Assembly (NCBI RefSeq): GCF_003696265.1
Contig: NZ_RFFH01000004.1
Span: 372,001 to 436,000, forward strand
DNA from: Nocardia stercoris
GTDB lineage: Bacteria; Actinomycetota; Actinomycetes; Mycobacteriales; Mycobacteriaceae
Length of the DNA: 64,000 nt
Reading direction: 5' to 3'
Below the pieces are notes generated by a model that worked only from the letters and a program-made list of their open reading frames with translations, was not told where the DNA came from and searched no databases. The translations under genes were made by a program, and so were the position numbers. Below, one piece after another: positions 18,142 to 27,954 of this stretch (position 1 is its first letter; the number at the start of each line of letters is the position of its first letter).

Positions 18142-18168
18142 GGGAAATATCCGCAAGTCTCCGTCGTT
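18142..18168 (+). promoter_or_regulatory. Candidate SigH/SigR-type promoter of the CPWC reductase gene
   Basis: GGGAAA at 18142-18147, an 18-base spacer, then GTT at 18166-18168. This matches the thiol-stress sigma consensus (GGGAAT-N18-GTT in Streptomyces SigR; similar for mycobacterial SigH) at all but one base. The expected start is near 18175, about 50 bases before the GTG. Rv2466c, the mycobacterial counterpart, belongs to the SigH regulon. Confidence 0.6.
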
Positions 18169-18226
18169 GATCTGTTCAGGCGACGACCGCGTCGCCGGGT
18201 GACTTCCCCGAGAGGAAATATTCGAC

Positions 18227-18880
18227 GTGAGCGACACAACCGCGCACTCCGGAACCAAGGACAAGGTCGACTTCTGGTTCGACCCGCTGTGCCCGTGGTG
18301 CTGGATCACCTCCCGCTGGATCCTCGAGGTCGAACAGGTCCGGGACATCGAGGTCAACTTCCACGTGATGAGCCTGGCCGTGCTCAACGAGGGCAAGGAC
18401 CTGCCCGAGCAGTACGCCAAGATGATGGAGACGGCGTGGGGACCGGTGCGGGTGGCGATCGCCGCCGCCGCCGACCACGGCGACAAGGTGCTGGCCCCGC
18501 TCTACACCGCGATGGGCACCCGGATCCACAACCGCCGGGCCGAGTACACCGGCGCCGACGAGGCAGTGGCCCTGGACACCGTCATCGCCGAGGCGCTCGC
18601 CGAGACCGGCCTGCCCGAGTCGCTGGCCGCGGCCGCCCACACCGGTGACCACGACGAGGCGCTGCGGGCCAGCCACCACGCCGGCATGGACAAGGTCGGT
18701 CCGGACGTTGGGACGCCGACCATCGTCATCAACGACGTGGCGTTCTTCGGTCCGGTCCTGTCGCGGATCCCGCGTGGCGAGCAGGCCGGGAAGCTGTGGG
18801 ACGCCTCGGTCGTGCTGGCCGGGTATCCGCACTTCTTCGAACTCAAGCGCAGCCGTACCGAGGGCCCGGAATTCGACTGA
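18227..18880 (+). CDS. Mycothiol-dependent DsbA-like reductase (Rv2466c homologue)
   Basis: A thioredoxin-fold oxidoreductase of 217 residues with the active site CPWC (C22-C25) after KVDFWFDPL and an inserted helical domain. The mycobacterial homologue uses mycothiol to reduce disulphides and nitro-prodrugs. The conserved cis-Pro segment [10 protein letters not shown] is present. There is no signal peptide, so it acts in the cytoplasm under oxidative stress. The GTG at 18227 is preceded by AGAGGA. A thiol-stress sigma promoter lies upstream. It is divergent from the FAD reductase. Confidence 0.92.
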   Translation: MSDTTAHSGTKDKVDFWFDPLCPWCWITSRWILEVEQVRDIEVNFHVMSLAVLNEGKDLPEQYAKMMETAWGPVRVAIAAAADHGDKVLAPLYTAMGTRIHNRRAEYTGADEAVALDTVIAEALAETGLPESLAAAAHTGDHDEALRASHHAGMDKVGPDVGTPTIVINDVAFFGPVLSRIPRGEQAGKLWDASVVLAGYPHFFELKRSRTEGPEFD

Positions 18881-18939
18881 GCCGAACGCGGGCGGGCCCG
18901 GGGCGGAGTCGATCCGCTCCGGGCCCGCCGTCGTCTCGC

Positions 18940-20139
18940 TCAGTATTCGGTGGGTGGTGGTGTGCCGTAGCGCGCGGGTTCGGGTGGGTACCCCGGCTGT
19001 GGATGACCGCCCGGCGGATATCCGGGCTGGCGATAACCGGATTGCGGATACCCGGCCCGCGGATATCCGCCCTGCGGGGGGCCCGGCTGGGCGGAATATC
19101 CGTAGCTGGGCTGGGGTCCCGGGTACTCGGGCAGTTGCCGCTGTACCGGGCCGGTGGGCGACAGAAACAGCTTCCCGTGCCGGCTGCGGTCGCGCAGTGC
19201 CCACATTCGCCAGGTCAGCACCGGGTGCGAGGACAGCGCATTGGCCACCCACACGAACAGGCCGCGCTCGCGCGACGCCCGGTCGGCCATCTCGTCGAAG
19301 CCGACCAGCGTGTTGAGGTACTTGCCGCCCGCCAGCGTCCGCATCGCCCCGGGCGCGCCCTGCGGGCGATTGCAGAAACCGTGGTTGTCGGCGGTGTACT
19401 CCTGGGTGCGGATCAGCGACGAACCCAGGATCGGCAGGAACGGCACCAGGAACATGCCGAGCTGCCGCCAGTAGGAGACGTGCCCGGCCGCGATGTGCCC
19501 GACCTCGTGCCCGATGATGAACGCCAGCGCCTCCGGATCCCGTGCGGCACCGCCGATCTCGAACAGGTCGCTGTAGACCACGACGTACCGCCGGAAGCCG
19601 TGCCCGGATGCGAACGCGTTGATCATTCCGTTGCCGAGCGTGACGTACGCGTCGGGCACGGTCGCCATCCCGAAACGGGCCGCGGCCTCCTGCACCATCC
19701 GGTAGCCCTCGGGGAACTGGGTCGGCGACATCTTCACCGCGTTCACCCGCTGCAGGGCGTAGTTGAGACCACGGCCGTACCAGAGCAGCAGCGGCGCGGC
19801 CAGCAACAGCAGCGCGTACTGGTTGATGCCGCCGGACAGCACGAGCAGCAGGGCGACCAGATAGGAGATCACCGTCACCGCGACGACCACGCACAGCATG
19901 GGGATCTCCCAGCTGTGCCGGGCCGGCATACCCCAGGGAGACAGACCGCGCGCCCGCTGTATCGGTGGGGCCGGGGGCGGTGGTGAATACGGTTGCTGCG
20001 GTGCCCATCCCGGCGGCCCGACCCGCGGGTCCCAGCCCGCCATCCCGGTCACCGGGTTCCAGTCACCGGACGTCGCACCGGGCGTGGGCGCCGGCCCGTC
20101 GGATGCTCCCGACGGCGTCCCCTGATCATCGGACTGCAT
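18940..20139 (-). CDS. M48-family membrane metallopeptidase with Gly/Tyr/Pro-rich tail
   Basis: An HtpX-like membrane zinc protease of 399 residues. A proline-rich cytoplasmic N-terminus (1-75) is followed by hydrophobic segments near 79-101 and 106-121. The zinc motif is HEVGH (211-215) with third ligand E247 in QEYTAD, and another hydrophobic stretch lies near 226-243. The C-terminal 60 residues are repeats of the GYPxxGY type. The likely role is turnover of damaged membrane proteins. The ATG at 20139 is the only suitable start before the conserved part. It is divergent from rpiB, with 75 bases between the starts. Confidence 0.88.
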   Translation of the reverse strand: MQSDDQGTPSGASDGPAPTPGATSGDWNPVTGMAGWDPRVGPPGWAPQQPYSPPPPAPPIQRARGLSPWGMPARHSWEIPMLCVVVAVTVISYLVALLLVLSGGINQYALLLLAAPLLLWYGRGLNYALQRVNAVKMSPTQFPEGYRMVQEAAARFGMATVPDAYVTLGNGMINAFASGHGFRRYVVVYSDLFEIGGAARDPEALAFIIGHEVGHIAAGHVSYWRQLGMFLVPFLPILGSSLIRTQEYTADNHGFCNRPQGAPGAMRTLAGGKYLNTLVGFDEMADRASRERGLFVWVANALSSHPVLTWRMWALRDRSRHGKLFLSPTGPVQRQLPEYPGPQPSYGYSAQPGPPQGGYPRAGYPQSGYRQPGYPPGGHPQPGYPPEPARYGTPPPTEY

Positions 20140-20214
20140 GCGGCCGACTCTAGCCGGATTCGGCCCGTCGGCCCGGGCCGCGCAGCCGCCGGGCGGCCTG
20201 ACAGAATGCCAGGC

Positions 20215-20685
20215 ATGCGCGTTTACCTGGGTGCCGACCATGCCGGCTTCGAACTGAAGAACCTTGTCAAGGACCACCTGCAGACCGCCGGCTACGAGGT
20301 CGTCGACTGCGGTGCACTGGAATACGACGCTCTCGACGACTACCCCGCCTTCTGCATCGAGGCGGCCCGCCGGACCGTCGCCGACCCGGGCAGCCTCGGA
20401 CTGGTCTTCGGTGGCTCCGGCAACGGCGAGCAGATCGCCGCCAACAAGGTGCCGGGCGCCCGGTGCGCGCTCGCGTGGAGCGTGGAGACCGCGAAGCTGG
20501 CGCGCGAGCACAACAACGCGCAGCTGATCGGCATCGGCGGCCGCATGCACACCCCCGAGGAGGCGCTGGCCATCGTCGACGCCTTCGTCACCACCCCGTG
20601 GTCGGGTGAGGAGCGCCACCAGCGCCGCATCGACATCCTGTCCGAGTACGAGAAGACCGGTATCGCCCCGGCCCTGCCTGCCTGA
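20215..20685 (+). CDS. rpiB: Ribose-5-phosphate isomerase B
   Basis: The enzyme interconverts ribose 5-phosphate and ribulose 5-phosphate in the pentose phosphate pathway. The 156 residues begin with the signature [15 protein letters not shown] and include [18 protein letters not shown] and [14 protein letters not shown]. The catalytic base is expected to be Glu in GSGNGE, as in the mycobacterial enzyme, rather than the Cys of enteric RpiB. The ATG at 20215 fits the conserved N-terminus. The nei start lies one base after its stop, so the two are co-transcribed. Confidence 0.96.
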   Translation: MRVYLGADHAGFELKNLVKDHLQTAGYEVVDCGALEYDALDDYPAFCIEAARRTVADPGSLGLVFGGSGNGEQIAANKVPGARCALAWSVETAKLAREHNNAQLIGIGGRMHTPEEALAIVDAFVTTPWSGEERHQRRIDILSEYEKTGIAPALPA

Positions 20686-20686
20686 G

Positions 20687-21499
20687 TTGCCCGAAGGACA
20701 TACGCTCCACCGCCTCGCCGGCCTGCATCAGCGCCGGTTCGGCGGTGGGGTGGTTCAGGTTTCGAGCCCACAGGGACGCTTCGCCGACGGCGCCGCGCTG
20801 GTGTCGGGACGCGTGCTGGTGCGGGCCGAGGCCTGGGGTAAACATCTGCTGCACCACTACGATTCGGGCTTCGCCGTCCATGTGCACCTGGGGCTGTACG
20901 GCACGTTCACCGAATCGGCCGGGCCGCTGGGGGATCCGGTCGGCCAGGTGCGGATGCGGATGATCGGCCGTGGGCAGGGCGAGCAGTTGTACGGCACCGA
21001 GTTGCGGGGGCCGACCGCCTGCGCGGTGCTGCACCCGCCGGAGGTCGCGGCATTGACCGCGCGCCTTGGCCCGGACCCGTTGCGCGCCGACGCCGATCCC
21101 GATCGGGCCCGCGCGCGGATCGCGCGTTCCACCCGTCCGATCGGCGCCCTGCTGATGGATCAGGCCGTGATCGCCGGGGTCGGCAACGTGTACCGCGCCG
21201 AAGTGCTGTTCCGGCACGGGATCTCGCCGTATCGTCCGGGCCGCTACCTCACCGCCGCCGAATGGGACGCGCTGTGGGCGGATCTGGTGGAACTCATGGC
21301 GATCGGCGTCGAGCGTGGCGCGATGCACGTGGTGCGCGCCGAACACGACCACGGCGCACCGGCTTACGTCGCGGGCAAACCCCGCACCTACGTGTACCGG
21401 CGTGCCGGTGAACCCTGCCGCGTCTGCGGCAGCCCCGTTGCGCATGCCACGCTGGACAACCGGAACCTGTTCTGGTGCCCGGCCTGCCAGCCCGGCTGA
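20687..21499 (+). CDS. nei: Endonuclease VIII / formamidopyrimidine-DNA glycosylase (Nei1-type)
   Basis: A base-excision repair glycosylase and AP lyase for oxidised bases. The start must be the TTG at 20687, because the family needs Pro2-Glu3 at the mature N-terminus (PEGHTLHRL) as the Schiff-base nucleophile. The H2TH segment [20 protein letters not shown] is present, and the C-terminal zinc finger has two CxxC pairs (CRVCG and CPACQ). Length is 270 residues. It starts one base after the rpiB stop with no own Shine-Dalgarno, so it depends on coupled translation. It is the counterpart of Rv2464c. Confidence 0.93.
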   Translation: MPEGHTLHRLAGLHQRRFGGGVVQVSSPQGRFADGAALVSGRVLVRAEAWGKHLLHHYDSGFAVHVHLGLYGTFTESAGPLGDPVGQVRMRMIGRGQGEQLYGTELRGPTACAVLHPPEVAALTARLGPDPLRADADPDRARARIARSTRPIGALLMDQAVIAGVGNVYRAEVLFRHGISPYRPGRYLTAAEWDALWADLVELMAIGVERGAMHVVRAEHDHGAPAYVAGKPRTYVYRRAGEPCRVCGSPVAHATLDNRNLFWCPACQPG

Positions 21500-21671
21500 C
21501 CGATCACCGGACCGCGATCCGGTGGCCCGCCACGCCGACCTCGCCACCCGGGCGAAGCCGATCCCAGCCGACAAGCACCCGGCAATACGACTGCGGCGAC
21601 GAGCCGAGGCCGGTCCCAGCCGACGCGCCCTGCGCGGCCGAAGCGGTACTGCCGCAACGGCGGCCGCGTCG

Positions 21672-22691
21672 CTAGCCCGCGACCAGGTTGCGCCGCGCGG
21701 CCAGATCGACCGGTGCGTCCAAATGCTCCGGCTCGGACTCGTCCTCGTCCAGGTCGGACAGGGCGAAGCGGCGTTTGCCGGCCGTCTTGGCCCGGTACAT
21801 GGCACGGTCGGCGCTGCGCAGCAGATCGGCGAAGTCGCAGGCACGTTCGGGCGGGCAGTAGGCCGTACCGACGCTCGCCGAGACCGGAACCTGCCCGGAG
21901 CTGGAGCGCACCGGGTCCTGTAGCGCGGCCAGGATCCGGATGGCCAGCTCGCTCAGCGTATTGCGGTGTGCCGGCAGCGCGAGCACGAATTCGTCGCCGC
22001 CGTAACGACATACGACCGTCTCGTCCGGGCAGGTGACGCGCAGCCGGCGCGCGATCTCGACCAGGACCTCGTCACCGATCGCGTGCCCGAAGCGGTCGTT
22101 GATCTGCTTGAAGTCGTCGAGGTCGATGAGCAACAGGCCGACACCCCGGGAGCGGTCGGTCGCCATCAGCCGCACACGCTCCTGCAGCAGTGAGCGATTC
22201 GCCAGATCGGTGAGCGAATCATGTGTGGCCTCGTGCCGCAGTCGGTGGTGCAGCGCGGCGATTTCCTGCACGCGCACCGAGACGGCGGCGGTCAAGTGCC
22301 GCTCCTGCTGGGCCAGGGCGCGCTGCTGCAATGCCTCGGCATAGCTGTCGATGGCGTGGCTGGCGACGAACGGCCAGCGGGTGGCCACCAGCGAACCCGG
22401 TTCGCCCGGAGCGAATCCGAGCAGCGCGCGCGTGGCCGAGGCCAGCATGCGGGTGCGGTCGAACGGCGACTCGGCCAGGCGCCGCCCCACCGCGCGGGCC
22501 GCCGGAACCGGAAACGGTTCGAAGCGAGCCAGATCCATCAGCTCGCCGACGACTGTGCTGAATATGGCTTCGAGTTGGGCATGGCCCACTGCCAAGCCGG
22601 ACTCGGCGCTCAGTGCTCGCGCCCAGTCCCGTGCGGTCGCCGCCACAGCGGTGACCGTGCTGGTGTCGAGTTCGGCTGTCACGGTGGTCAT
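21672..22691 (-). CDS. GGDEF-domain diguanylate cyclase
   Basis: It is predicted to make cyclic di-GMP from two GTP. The 339 residues comprise an N-terminal helical sensor-like part of unknown ligand (1-150) and a GGDEF domain (about 155-315) with D190 in LLLIDLDDFK, a full GGDEF at 231-235 and ASVGTAYCPPE. The RxxD product-inhibition site is missing at the expected place five residues before GGDEF. There is no membrane segment. The gene stands alone, convergent with nei. Confidence 0.92.
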   Translation of the reverse strand: MTTVTAELDTSTVTAVAATARDWARALSAESGLAVGHAQLEAIFSTVVGELMDLARFEPFPVPAARAVGRRLAESPFDRTRMLASATRALLGFAPGEPGSLVATRWPFVASHAIDSYAEALQQRALAQQERHLTAAVSVRVQEIAALHHRLRHEATHDSLTDLANRSLLQERVRLMATDRSRGVGLLLIDLDDFKQINDRFGHAIGDEVLVEIARRLRVTCPDETVVCRYGGDEFVLALPAHRNTLSELAIRILAALQDPVRSSSGQVPVSASVGTAYCPPERACDFADLLRSADRAMYRAKTAGKRRFALSDLDEDESEPEHLDAPVDLAARRNLVAG

Positions 22692-23234
22692 CCCGCGAAC
22701 GCGCCGACCGTGCCGGCCGAGTTGCCGACTACACCCTCCGGATCGTGCTCACTGCTCCGCGGTCGGCTGAACCCTGTCCAGGTCATGCTCACCGCCCCCT
22801 TTCCAGATACCCCCGTCCGGCAAAAAGGATCCTAGCAAGCCACTCTGTCCTGAAACGTCTGGTTTCACAATCGGTTACAGGCCCTGCGAATGGCTGTCGG
22901 TACTGTGATCGACTACGAGACCGAAGTGTTACACCCAATTTCGTGTCGCACTCGGTGTGTCTCACCAGGTCAGCGAGTAGTGCAGCGAGAGGCCGCCGGA
23001 ATTGTCATAGTTACGTGACTCGTGCGGTCACACACTGGCCAGTGGTCGATTTTTCCGGCACGTACACGATGCCCCGGAGCGCAATGTCGGATATCCCACA
23101 ATCAGGGCGGCCGCCCCGTTTCTCGGGGGTATCGCCCGCCGTGGGGGAGGGGGGATTGGCGTTCCGGTGGGGCCGTTCGGTACAGTCTGTGTCGCAGACG
23201 GCATCGTGGCGATCCCAGGAATGCCGTATGCACT
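22692..23234. other. Intergenic region before the tRNA pair
   Basis: This 543-base gap holds the outward promoter of the GGDEF gene on one side and the tRNA promoter on the other. I found no convincing ORF, palindrome or structured RNA in the middle. It is less GC-rich than the flanking genes. Confidence 0.5.
23156..23186 (+). promoter_or_regulatory. Candidate promoter of the tRNA-Gly/tRNA-Pro unit
   Basis: TTGGCG at 23156-23161 and TACAGT at 23181-23186 resemble vegetative -35 and -10 elements, but the 19-base spacer is one or two longer than ideal. The start would fall near 23193, about 40 bases before the first tRNA. Confidence 0.4.
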
Positions 23235-23305
<71 letters not shown>

Positions 23306-23338
23306 CAAAGACGCAGGTCCGGTCATGCCGGCCCACCA

Positions 23339-23415
23339 CGGGATGTGGCGCAGCTTGGTAGCGCATCCGCTTTGGGAGCGGAGGGTCGCAGGTTCAAATC
23401 CTGTCATCCCGACCA
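23339..23415 (+). tRNA. tRNA-Pro (anticodon TGG), CCA encoded
   Basis: A 77-base cloverleaf. The acceptor CGGGATG pairs with CATCCCG, discriminator A, and CCA is encoded at 23413-23415. The anticodon stem CCGCT/AGCGG encloses the loop with TGG, reading CCA/CCG codons. The T loop is GGTTCAAATCC. Confidence 0.95.
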
Positions 23416-23625
23416 TGTCGATCGCGCCCCCGGCCGGTGCTTCTGCCGCCGGTTGTGAACGCGGTTGCTTTCTCGAAACACCTTGTGCCCCAAAGTTTGT
23501 GGGCGAATCCGGCGAACGGGACGTGCGGAAGTGCCTGTGTCCCTACGCTGTTCAAGATCGGATACCGGCGGCCGGGCGCTCAGCGGGCGCCGATCGCAGT
23601 CGATCTCGTGAAGGGTGGGTCCCAG

Positions 23626-24357
23626 GTGCAGTCCCTCGTCGCCGGCGTGTGTGCCGGCGTGGCGGCAATTGTGCTCAGTGCCGCGCCCGGGCAGGCGGAC
23701 ACGGTGCCGGCGCATGTCGCGCCCGAACATCAAGGCTGGGTGCAGATCTCGACCGTGGCCGGTGGGTACGTGGACGTGCTGATCAGCGGGCGGGGCATGG
23801 GCCGGGGCGACGACCGGAACCATCCGCGGTCCTGCAGCGTGCAGATCGGCACCACCGCCCGGCTGGTCGCGCTCGACGGGGACGGCAACGGATCGCAGCG
23901 GCTGGGCCCGTTCGGCAACGGGACCTACACCGTCAGCGGCCGATGCGGAGACGACCGCCACGCCAACGCGACGGATCTGCTGGCCGCGCCCCTGGACATC
24001 ACGATCGACGGCCGGGGCGCCGCCACCGGAACCGGGGGTGCCGTGCCGATCGCGCGCGGTGTTCCCACGGTGACTCAGACCCTGTCCCAGTACTGCAACG
24101 TCACCGCTGACGTCGTCAACGAGGCCGGACTCGTCGGCTACCTGGGTACCCCGGCCTCGGGCGCGACCGCGTCGCTCGGGGCGCTCACCGCCTCGTCCGC
24201 GCTCCGGTCGATGTGCCTCGACCTCGCGACCCAGATCGGCGACAAGGCGTCGGCGGGGAACTGCCGCCGGGTCGCGGACGCCGTCTACGCCTACCTCACC
24301 AACCTCTATCCGGACTGCCCGCTGCGGCCGTACCTGCCGCCGCCCTGCTTCACCTGA
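23626..24357 (+). CDS. Secreted hypothetical protein
   Basis: A 243-residue protein with a clear Sec signal peptide (first 24 residues, ending ...SAAPGQA before Asp). The mature part has an N-terminal beta-rich half and, after residue 150, a C-terminal half with several Cys (SQYCNV, SMCLDL, GNCRRV, YPDCP, PPCF), suggesting disulphides outside the membrane. No known family is recognised. GTG 23626 is preferred to GTG 23608 because AAGGGTGGG at 23611-23619 can act as its ribosome site. It lies between the tRNA pair and a flavoprotein gene. Confidence 0.72.
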   Translation: MQSLVAGVCAGVAAIVLSAAPGQADTVPAHVAPEHQGWVQISTVAGGYVDVLISGRGMGRGDDRNHPRSCSVQIGTTARLVALDGDGNGSQRLGPFGNGTYTVSGRCGDDRHANATDLLAAPLDITIDGRGAATGTGGAVPIARGVPTVTQTLSQYCNVTADVVNEAGLVGYLGTPASGATASLGALTASSALRSMCLDLATQIGDKASAGNCRRVADAVYAYLTNLYPDCPLRPYLPPPCFT

Positions 24358-24439
24358 CCCGAGGGACGCGCGGCAGCAAAACTGGAACGTGTTCTGGAAA
24401 AGTCTTCCGGGGGCACCCGCCGATGCCTACGATGCCGAT

Positions 24440-25891
24440 ATGACGACCGATATTCCCGATGTCGTTGCGGCCGACGCCGTCACCGAGTGGTCCGACGAGG
24501 TGGACGTGCTGGTCGCCGGCTTCGGAGTGGCCGGCGGGTGCGCAGCTGTCGAAGCCGCGGCCGCCGGCGCCCGCGTCCTGCTGCTCGAACGTGCCGGCGC
24601 CTCCGGTGGAACGTCCGCGCTGGCCGGCGGGCACTTCTACCTCGGCGGCGGCACCGCCGTGCAGCAGGCGACCGGGCACGACGACTCGGCCGAGGAGATG
24701 GCCAAATACCTCACCGCGGTGCTGCCCGACCCGGATCCGGACCTGATCGAGGCCTACTGCGCCGGCAGCGTCGAACACTTCGACTGGCTCGAGGGGCTCG
24801 GGTTCCGGTTCGAGCGCAGCTACTACCCGCACAAGGCGGTCATCCAGCCCGGAACCGAAGGGCTGATCTTCTCCGGGAACGAGAAGGTGTGGCCGTTCCG
24901 CGACCAGGCGGTGCCCGCGCCGCGCGGCCACAAGGTGCCGGTGCCCGGCGACACCCAGGGCGCGAAGATGGTGGTCGACCTGCTGGTGAAGCGGGCCGCG
25001 GAACTCGGGGTCACCGTCCGCTACGACACCGGGATCACCCAGCTGATCGCGGATTCCGACGGCCGGATCGTCGGCGTGCGCTGGCGCTGCTTCGGCGAGT
25101 CCGGTGCGATCCGGGCCAAGTCGGTGGTGCTGGCCACCGGCGGTTTCGTGATGAACTCCGAGATGGTCGCCGAGAACACCCCGCAGCTGGCCGCGAACTC
25201 CTTCGTACTCGGCAACACCTACGACGACGGCCTCGGCATCCGGCTCGGCATCTCCGCCGGCGGCGCCACCCGCAACATGGACCGGGCCTTCCTCACCGCG
25301 CCGTTCTACCCGCCGGCACAGCTGGTGACCGGCATCATCGTCGACAAGTCCGGGCAGCGGTTCGTCGCCGAGGACTCCTACCACTCGCGCACATCGGCGT
25401 TCGTGCTCGAACGTCCAGGTGCCGCCGCGTATCTCATCGTCGACTCCGAGCACATGGAGCGGCCCAAGTTCCCGCTCACCCCGTTCATCGACGGCTGGGA
25501 GACGGTCGCCGAAATGGAAGCGGCGCTGGGCATTCCGGCCGGTGCGCTGCAGGCCAGCCTCGACCGCTACAACGAGAACGCCGCCAAGGGCGAGGACCCC
25601 GACTTCCACAAGGGCGCGGAATGGCTGGAGCCGCAGGACACCGGCCCGTGGGGCGCGTTCGACCTGACCCTCGGCAAGGCGGTCTACGCCGGCTTCTCGC
25701 TGGGTGGCCTGCGGGTCTCGGCGAACGGTGAAGTGTTGCGCGACAACGGTTCCCCGATTCCGGGCCTGTACGCGGCGGGCGCCTGCGCGTCCACCCTCGC
25801 GCAGGACGGCAAGAGCTACGCCAGCGGCACCCAGCTCGGTTCCGGTTCCTTCTTCGGCCGCCGCGCCGGCCGGCACGGCGCGGGCGCGTAG
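24440..25891 (+). CDS. FAD-dependent dehydrogenase of the fumarate reductase / 3-ketosteroid-1-dehydrogenase family
   Basis: A soluble flavoprotein of 483 residues. The FAD site is VLVAGFGVAGGCAAVEAA with the dinucleotide glycines at 27, 29 and 32 and Glu50. It also has SGGTSALAGGH, VVLATGGFVMN and the C-terminal FAD cap GLYAAGACASTL and GTQLGSGSFFGRRA. It resembles KstD-like and flavocytochrome c-like enzymes, but no steroid genes surround it, so the substrate is open. The ATG at 24440 is used; a GTG at 24389 would add 17 unconserved residues. Confidence 0.84.
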   Translation: MTTDIPDVVAADAVTEWSDEVDVLVAGFGVAGGCAAVEAAAAGARVLLLERAGASGGTSALAGGHFYLGGGTAVQQATGHDDSAEEMAKYLTAVLPDPDPDLIEAYCAGSVEHFDWLEGLGFRFERSYYPHKAVIQPGTEGLIFSGNEKVWPFRDQAVPAPRGHKVPVPGDTQGAKMVVDLLVKRAAELGVTVRYDTGITQLIADSDGRIVGVRWRCFGESGAIRAKSVVLATGGFVMNSEMVAENTPQLAANSFVLGNTYDDGLGIRLGISAGGATRNMDRAFLTAPFYPPAQLVTGIIVDKSGQRFVAEDSYHSRTSAFVLERPGAAAYLIVDSEHMERPKFPLTPFIDGWETVAEMEAALGIPAGALQASLDRYNENAAKGEDPDFHKGAEWLEPQDTGPWGAFDLTLGKAVYAGFSLGGLRVSANGEVLRDNGSPIPGLYAAGACASTLAQDGKSYASGTQLGSGSFFGRRAGRHGAGA

Positions 25892-25925
25892 CGTCCGGAC
25901 CGGCGGTTACGGCAGACTTCCCCGG

Positions 25926-26402
25926 ATGGCGATGAGATTCAGCGCGGGGTTGCTGCTGTTCCGCCGGTCCGCCGGCCTGCAGGTACTGCTCGGGCACATG
26001 GGTGGCCCGATGTGGGCGCGAAAGGACTTGGGCGCCTGGTCGATTCCGAAGGGGGAGTACGACCCGGACGGGGAGTCGATCGAGGCCGCCGCGGCCCGCG
26101 AGTTCACCGAAGAACTCGGGATCGAGGTGCCCGGCGGCACCTGGCTGCCGCTCGGGTCCGTCGAATACGGCAGCGGGCGCAGCCGCAAACAGGTGACGGC
26201 ATGGGCCATCGAAGCCGACCTCGACCCCGACGCGGTGGTGCCGGGAACGTTCGAACTGGAGTGGCCGCCACGATCGGGCCGGATCCAGGAGTTCCCGGAG
26301 ATCGACCGCGCCGCCTGGTGGGACACCGACACCGCGCACGACAAGCTCAGCACGGGCCAGAGACCGTTCCTGGCCCGGCTCACCGAGCTGATCGCGCCGT
26401 GA
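25926..26402 (+). CDS. Nudix hydrolase
   Basis: It is predicted to cleave nucleoside diphosphate derivatives. The 158-residue protein contains a Nudix box, ESIEAAAAREFTEELGI, matching the E-x7-REUxEExGU core, preceded by PKGEYDPDG with one extra residue between the box glycine and the first box Glu. N-terminal SAGLLLFRR is typical of stand-alone actinobacterial Nudix proteins. The start is ATG 25926 or 25932; neither has a strong ribosome site. It lies 34 bases after the flavoprotein gene. Confidence 0.88.
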   Translation: MAMRFSAGLLLFRRSAGLQVLLGHMGGPMWARKDLGAWSIPKGEYDPDGESIEAAAAREFTEELGIEVPGGTWLPLGSVEYGSGRSRKQVTAWAIEADLDPDAVVPGTFELEWPPRSGRIQEFPEIDRAAWWDTDTAHDKLSTGQRPFLARLTELIAP

Positions 26403-26460
26403 TCGGAAACGCTCAGCCGACCTCGAGCATTTCCCCAGAGTTTCCGGCTAGACAAGTCCG

Positions 26461-27942
26461 GTGCGTATTCGTTCGGCGCTGAGGCGGCGCCTGTCGGCGA
26501 TCCCGCTGCGGGTCGGCCTCGTGGTCGCCATGGTGACCCTGGCCGCGGTCGTGCTCGCGGCGTCCGGTGCGGCTGTGACCTCGGCCCTGTCGCGATCGCT
26601 GCTCGACCGCACCGACGAGCAACTCCAGGATTCCGTCGGTGGCTGGGCCAAGCCGCGGCCCATGCATCAGATCGAGACGGTGAACGGGCCGCTGTGGGTG
26701 CCCGCCGACATGCCCGGGGCGGGCCGGCCGCCGTCGGATGCCGATCAGCCGCACCGGTTCTACGAGCTGCGCCGGGCACCCGACGGCAAGGTACTGGTCC
26801 AGCCGCCGGTGTCGGGCGGCTACGACGCACCCGATCCGGCGACGCTGCCCAGCGGCGGGCCGGCGACGGTGCGGGCGCCGGGCCCCACGCAGACCGACTG
26901 GCGAGTGCTCACGATCTCGAACGAGAACGGGTCCACCACGATCGGGTTGCCGCTGACCGACAACCAGCAGACGGTGTCCCGGCTGGTCGCGTTCCAGCTG
27001 ATCATCGGCGCCACCGCGTTGTTGCTGCTGGCGGTGGCCGGGTATTTCGTGGTGCAGCGCAGTCTGCGGCCGCTGCGGCAGGTCGAGGAGACCGCCATGG
27101 CGATCGCCGGCGGGGATATGAACCGCCGGGTTCCGGTGCGCGACAACGACACCGAGGTCGATCATCTCGCGCAGTCGCTGAACGTGATGCTGGCCCGGCT
27201 GCAACAGGGCATGGCCGCGACCGCGGCCTCGGAGGAGTCGGCGCGCCGCTCGGAACAGAAGATGCGGCAGTTCGTCGCCGACGCCAGTCACGAACTGCGG
27301 ACCCCGCTGACCTCGATCCGCGGCTTCGCCGAGCTGTATCGGATGGGTGCGAGCCAGGATCCGGCCGTGGTGCTGCAACGGATCGAGGGTGAGGCCGACC
27401 GGATGGGGCTGCTGGTCGAGGATCTGCTGATGCTGGCCCGCCTGGACGCGCAGCGGCCGATGGCGCGCGAACCGGTGGATCTGCTGGCGCTGGCCGGCGA
27501 CGCCGTGCACAGTGCGCGAGCACTGTCCGCGCGCGAAGGCAAGGATCTGCATCCGGTGGCACTGGAGATCGGCAGCGGCACCGGCACTTTCGAGGTGCCC
27601 GGGGACGCGGGACGGCTGCGTCAGGTGCTGGGCAATCTGCTCGGCAACGCGATCGCGCACACCCCGCCGGGCACGCCGGTCACGGTCCGGTTGACCCCGG
27701 ATCGCGACGAGGTGCGCATCGAGGTGATCGACCGCGGCCCGGGCCTGCCGCCGGAGGCCGCGGCCCGGGTGTTCGAACGGTTCTTCCGCACCGACACCTC
27801 CCGCGCCCGGTCCAGCGGCGGCAGCGGGCTGGGCCTGTCGATCGTGCAGGCGATGGTGACCGCGCACGGCGGCCAGGTCACGGTGGACAGCGTGGAAGGC
27901 GAGGGCGCCACGTTCACCGTGCGCCTGCCGCGCGCGCACTGA
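26461..27942 (+). CDS. Orphan sensor histidine kinase (HAMP, HisKA)
   Basis: A 493-residue membrane kinase. TM1 spans 17-40, followed by an extracytoplasmic sensor (41-174, Pro-rich), TM2 (176-198), HAMP to about 250, an H-box with phospho-acceptor H277 in FVADASHELRTPL, an N-box with N396, then DRGPGLP and GGSGLGLSIV for ATP. Its arrangement resembles mycobacterial TrcS-like kinases. The start is GTG at 26461. No response regulator gene lies on either side, so its partner must be elsewhere. It is convergent with the phosphatase gene, 12 bases between stops. Confidence 0.9.
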   Translation: MRIRSALRRRLSAIPLRVGLVVAMVTLAAVVLAASGAAVTSALSRSLLDRTDEQLQDSVGGWAKPRPMHQIETVNGPLWVPADMPGAGRPPSDADQPHRFYELRRAPDGKVLVQPPVSGGYDAPDPATLPSGGPATVRAPGPTQTDWRVLTISNENGSTTIGLPLTDNQQTVSRLVAFQLIIGATALLLLAVAGYFVVQRSLRPLRQVEETAMAIAGGDMNRRVPVRDNDTEVDHLAQSLNVMLARLQQGMAATAASEESARRSEQKMRQFVADASHELRTPLTSIRGFAELYRMGASQDPAVVLQRIEGEADRMGLLVEDLLMLARLDAQRPMAREPVDLLALAGDAVHSARALSAREGKDLHPVALEIGSGTGTFEVPGDAGRLRQVLGNLLGNAIAHTPPGTPVTVRLTPDRDEVRIEVIDRGPGLPPEAAARVFERFFRTDTSRARSSGGSGLGLSIVQAMVTAHGGQVTVDSVEGEGATFTVRLPRAH

Positions 27943-27954
27943 GCGCCGAAAGGC

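Noticed and set aside
24350..25876. 508-residue minus-strand frame opposite the flavoprotein gene
   Set aside because: No motif is found, and the plus strand shows FAD-binding signatures throughout.
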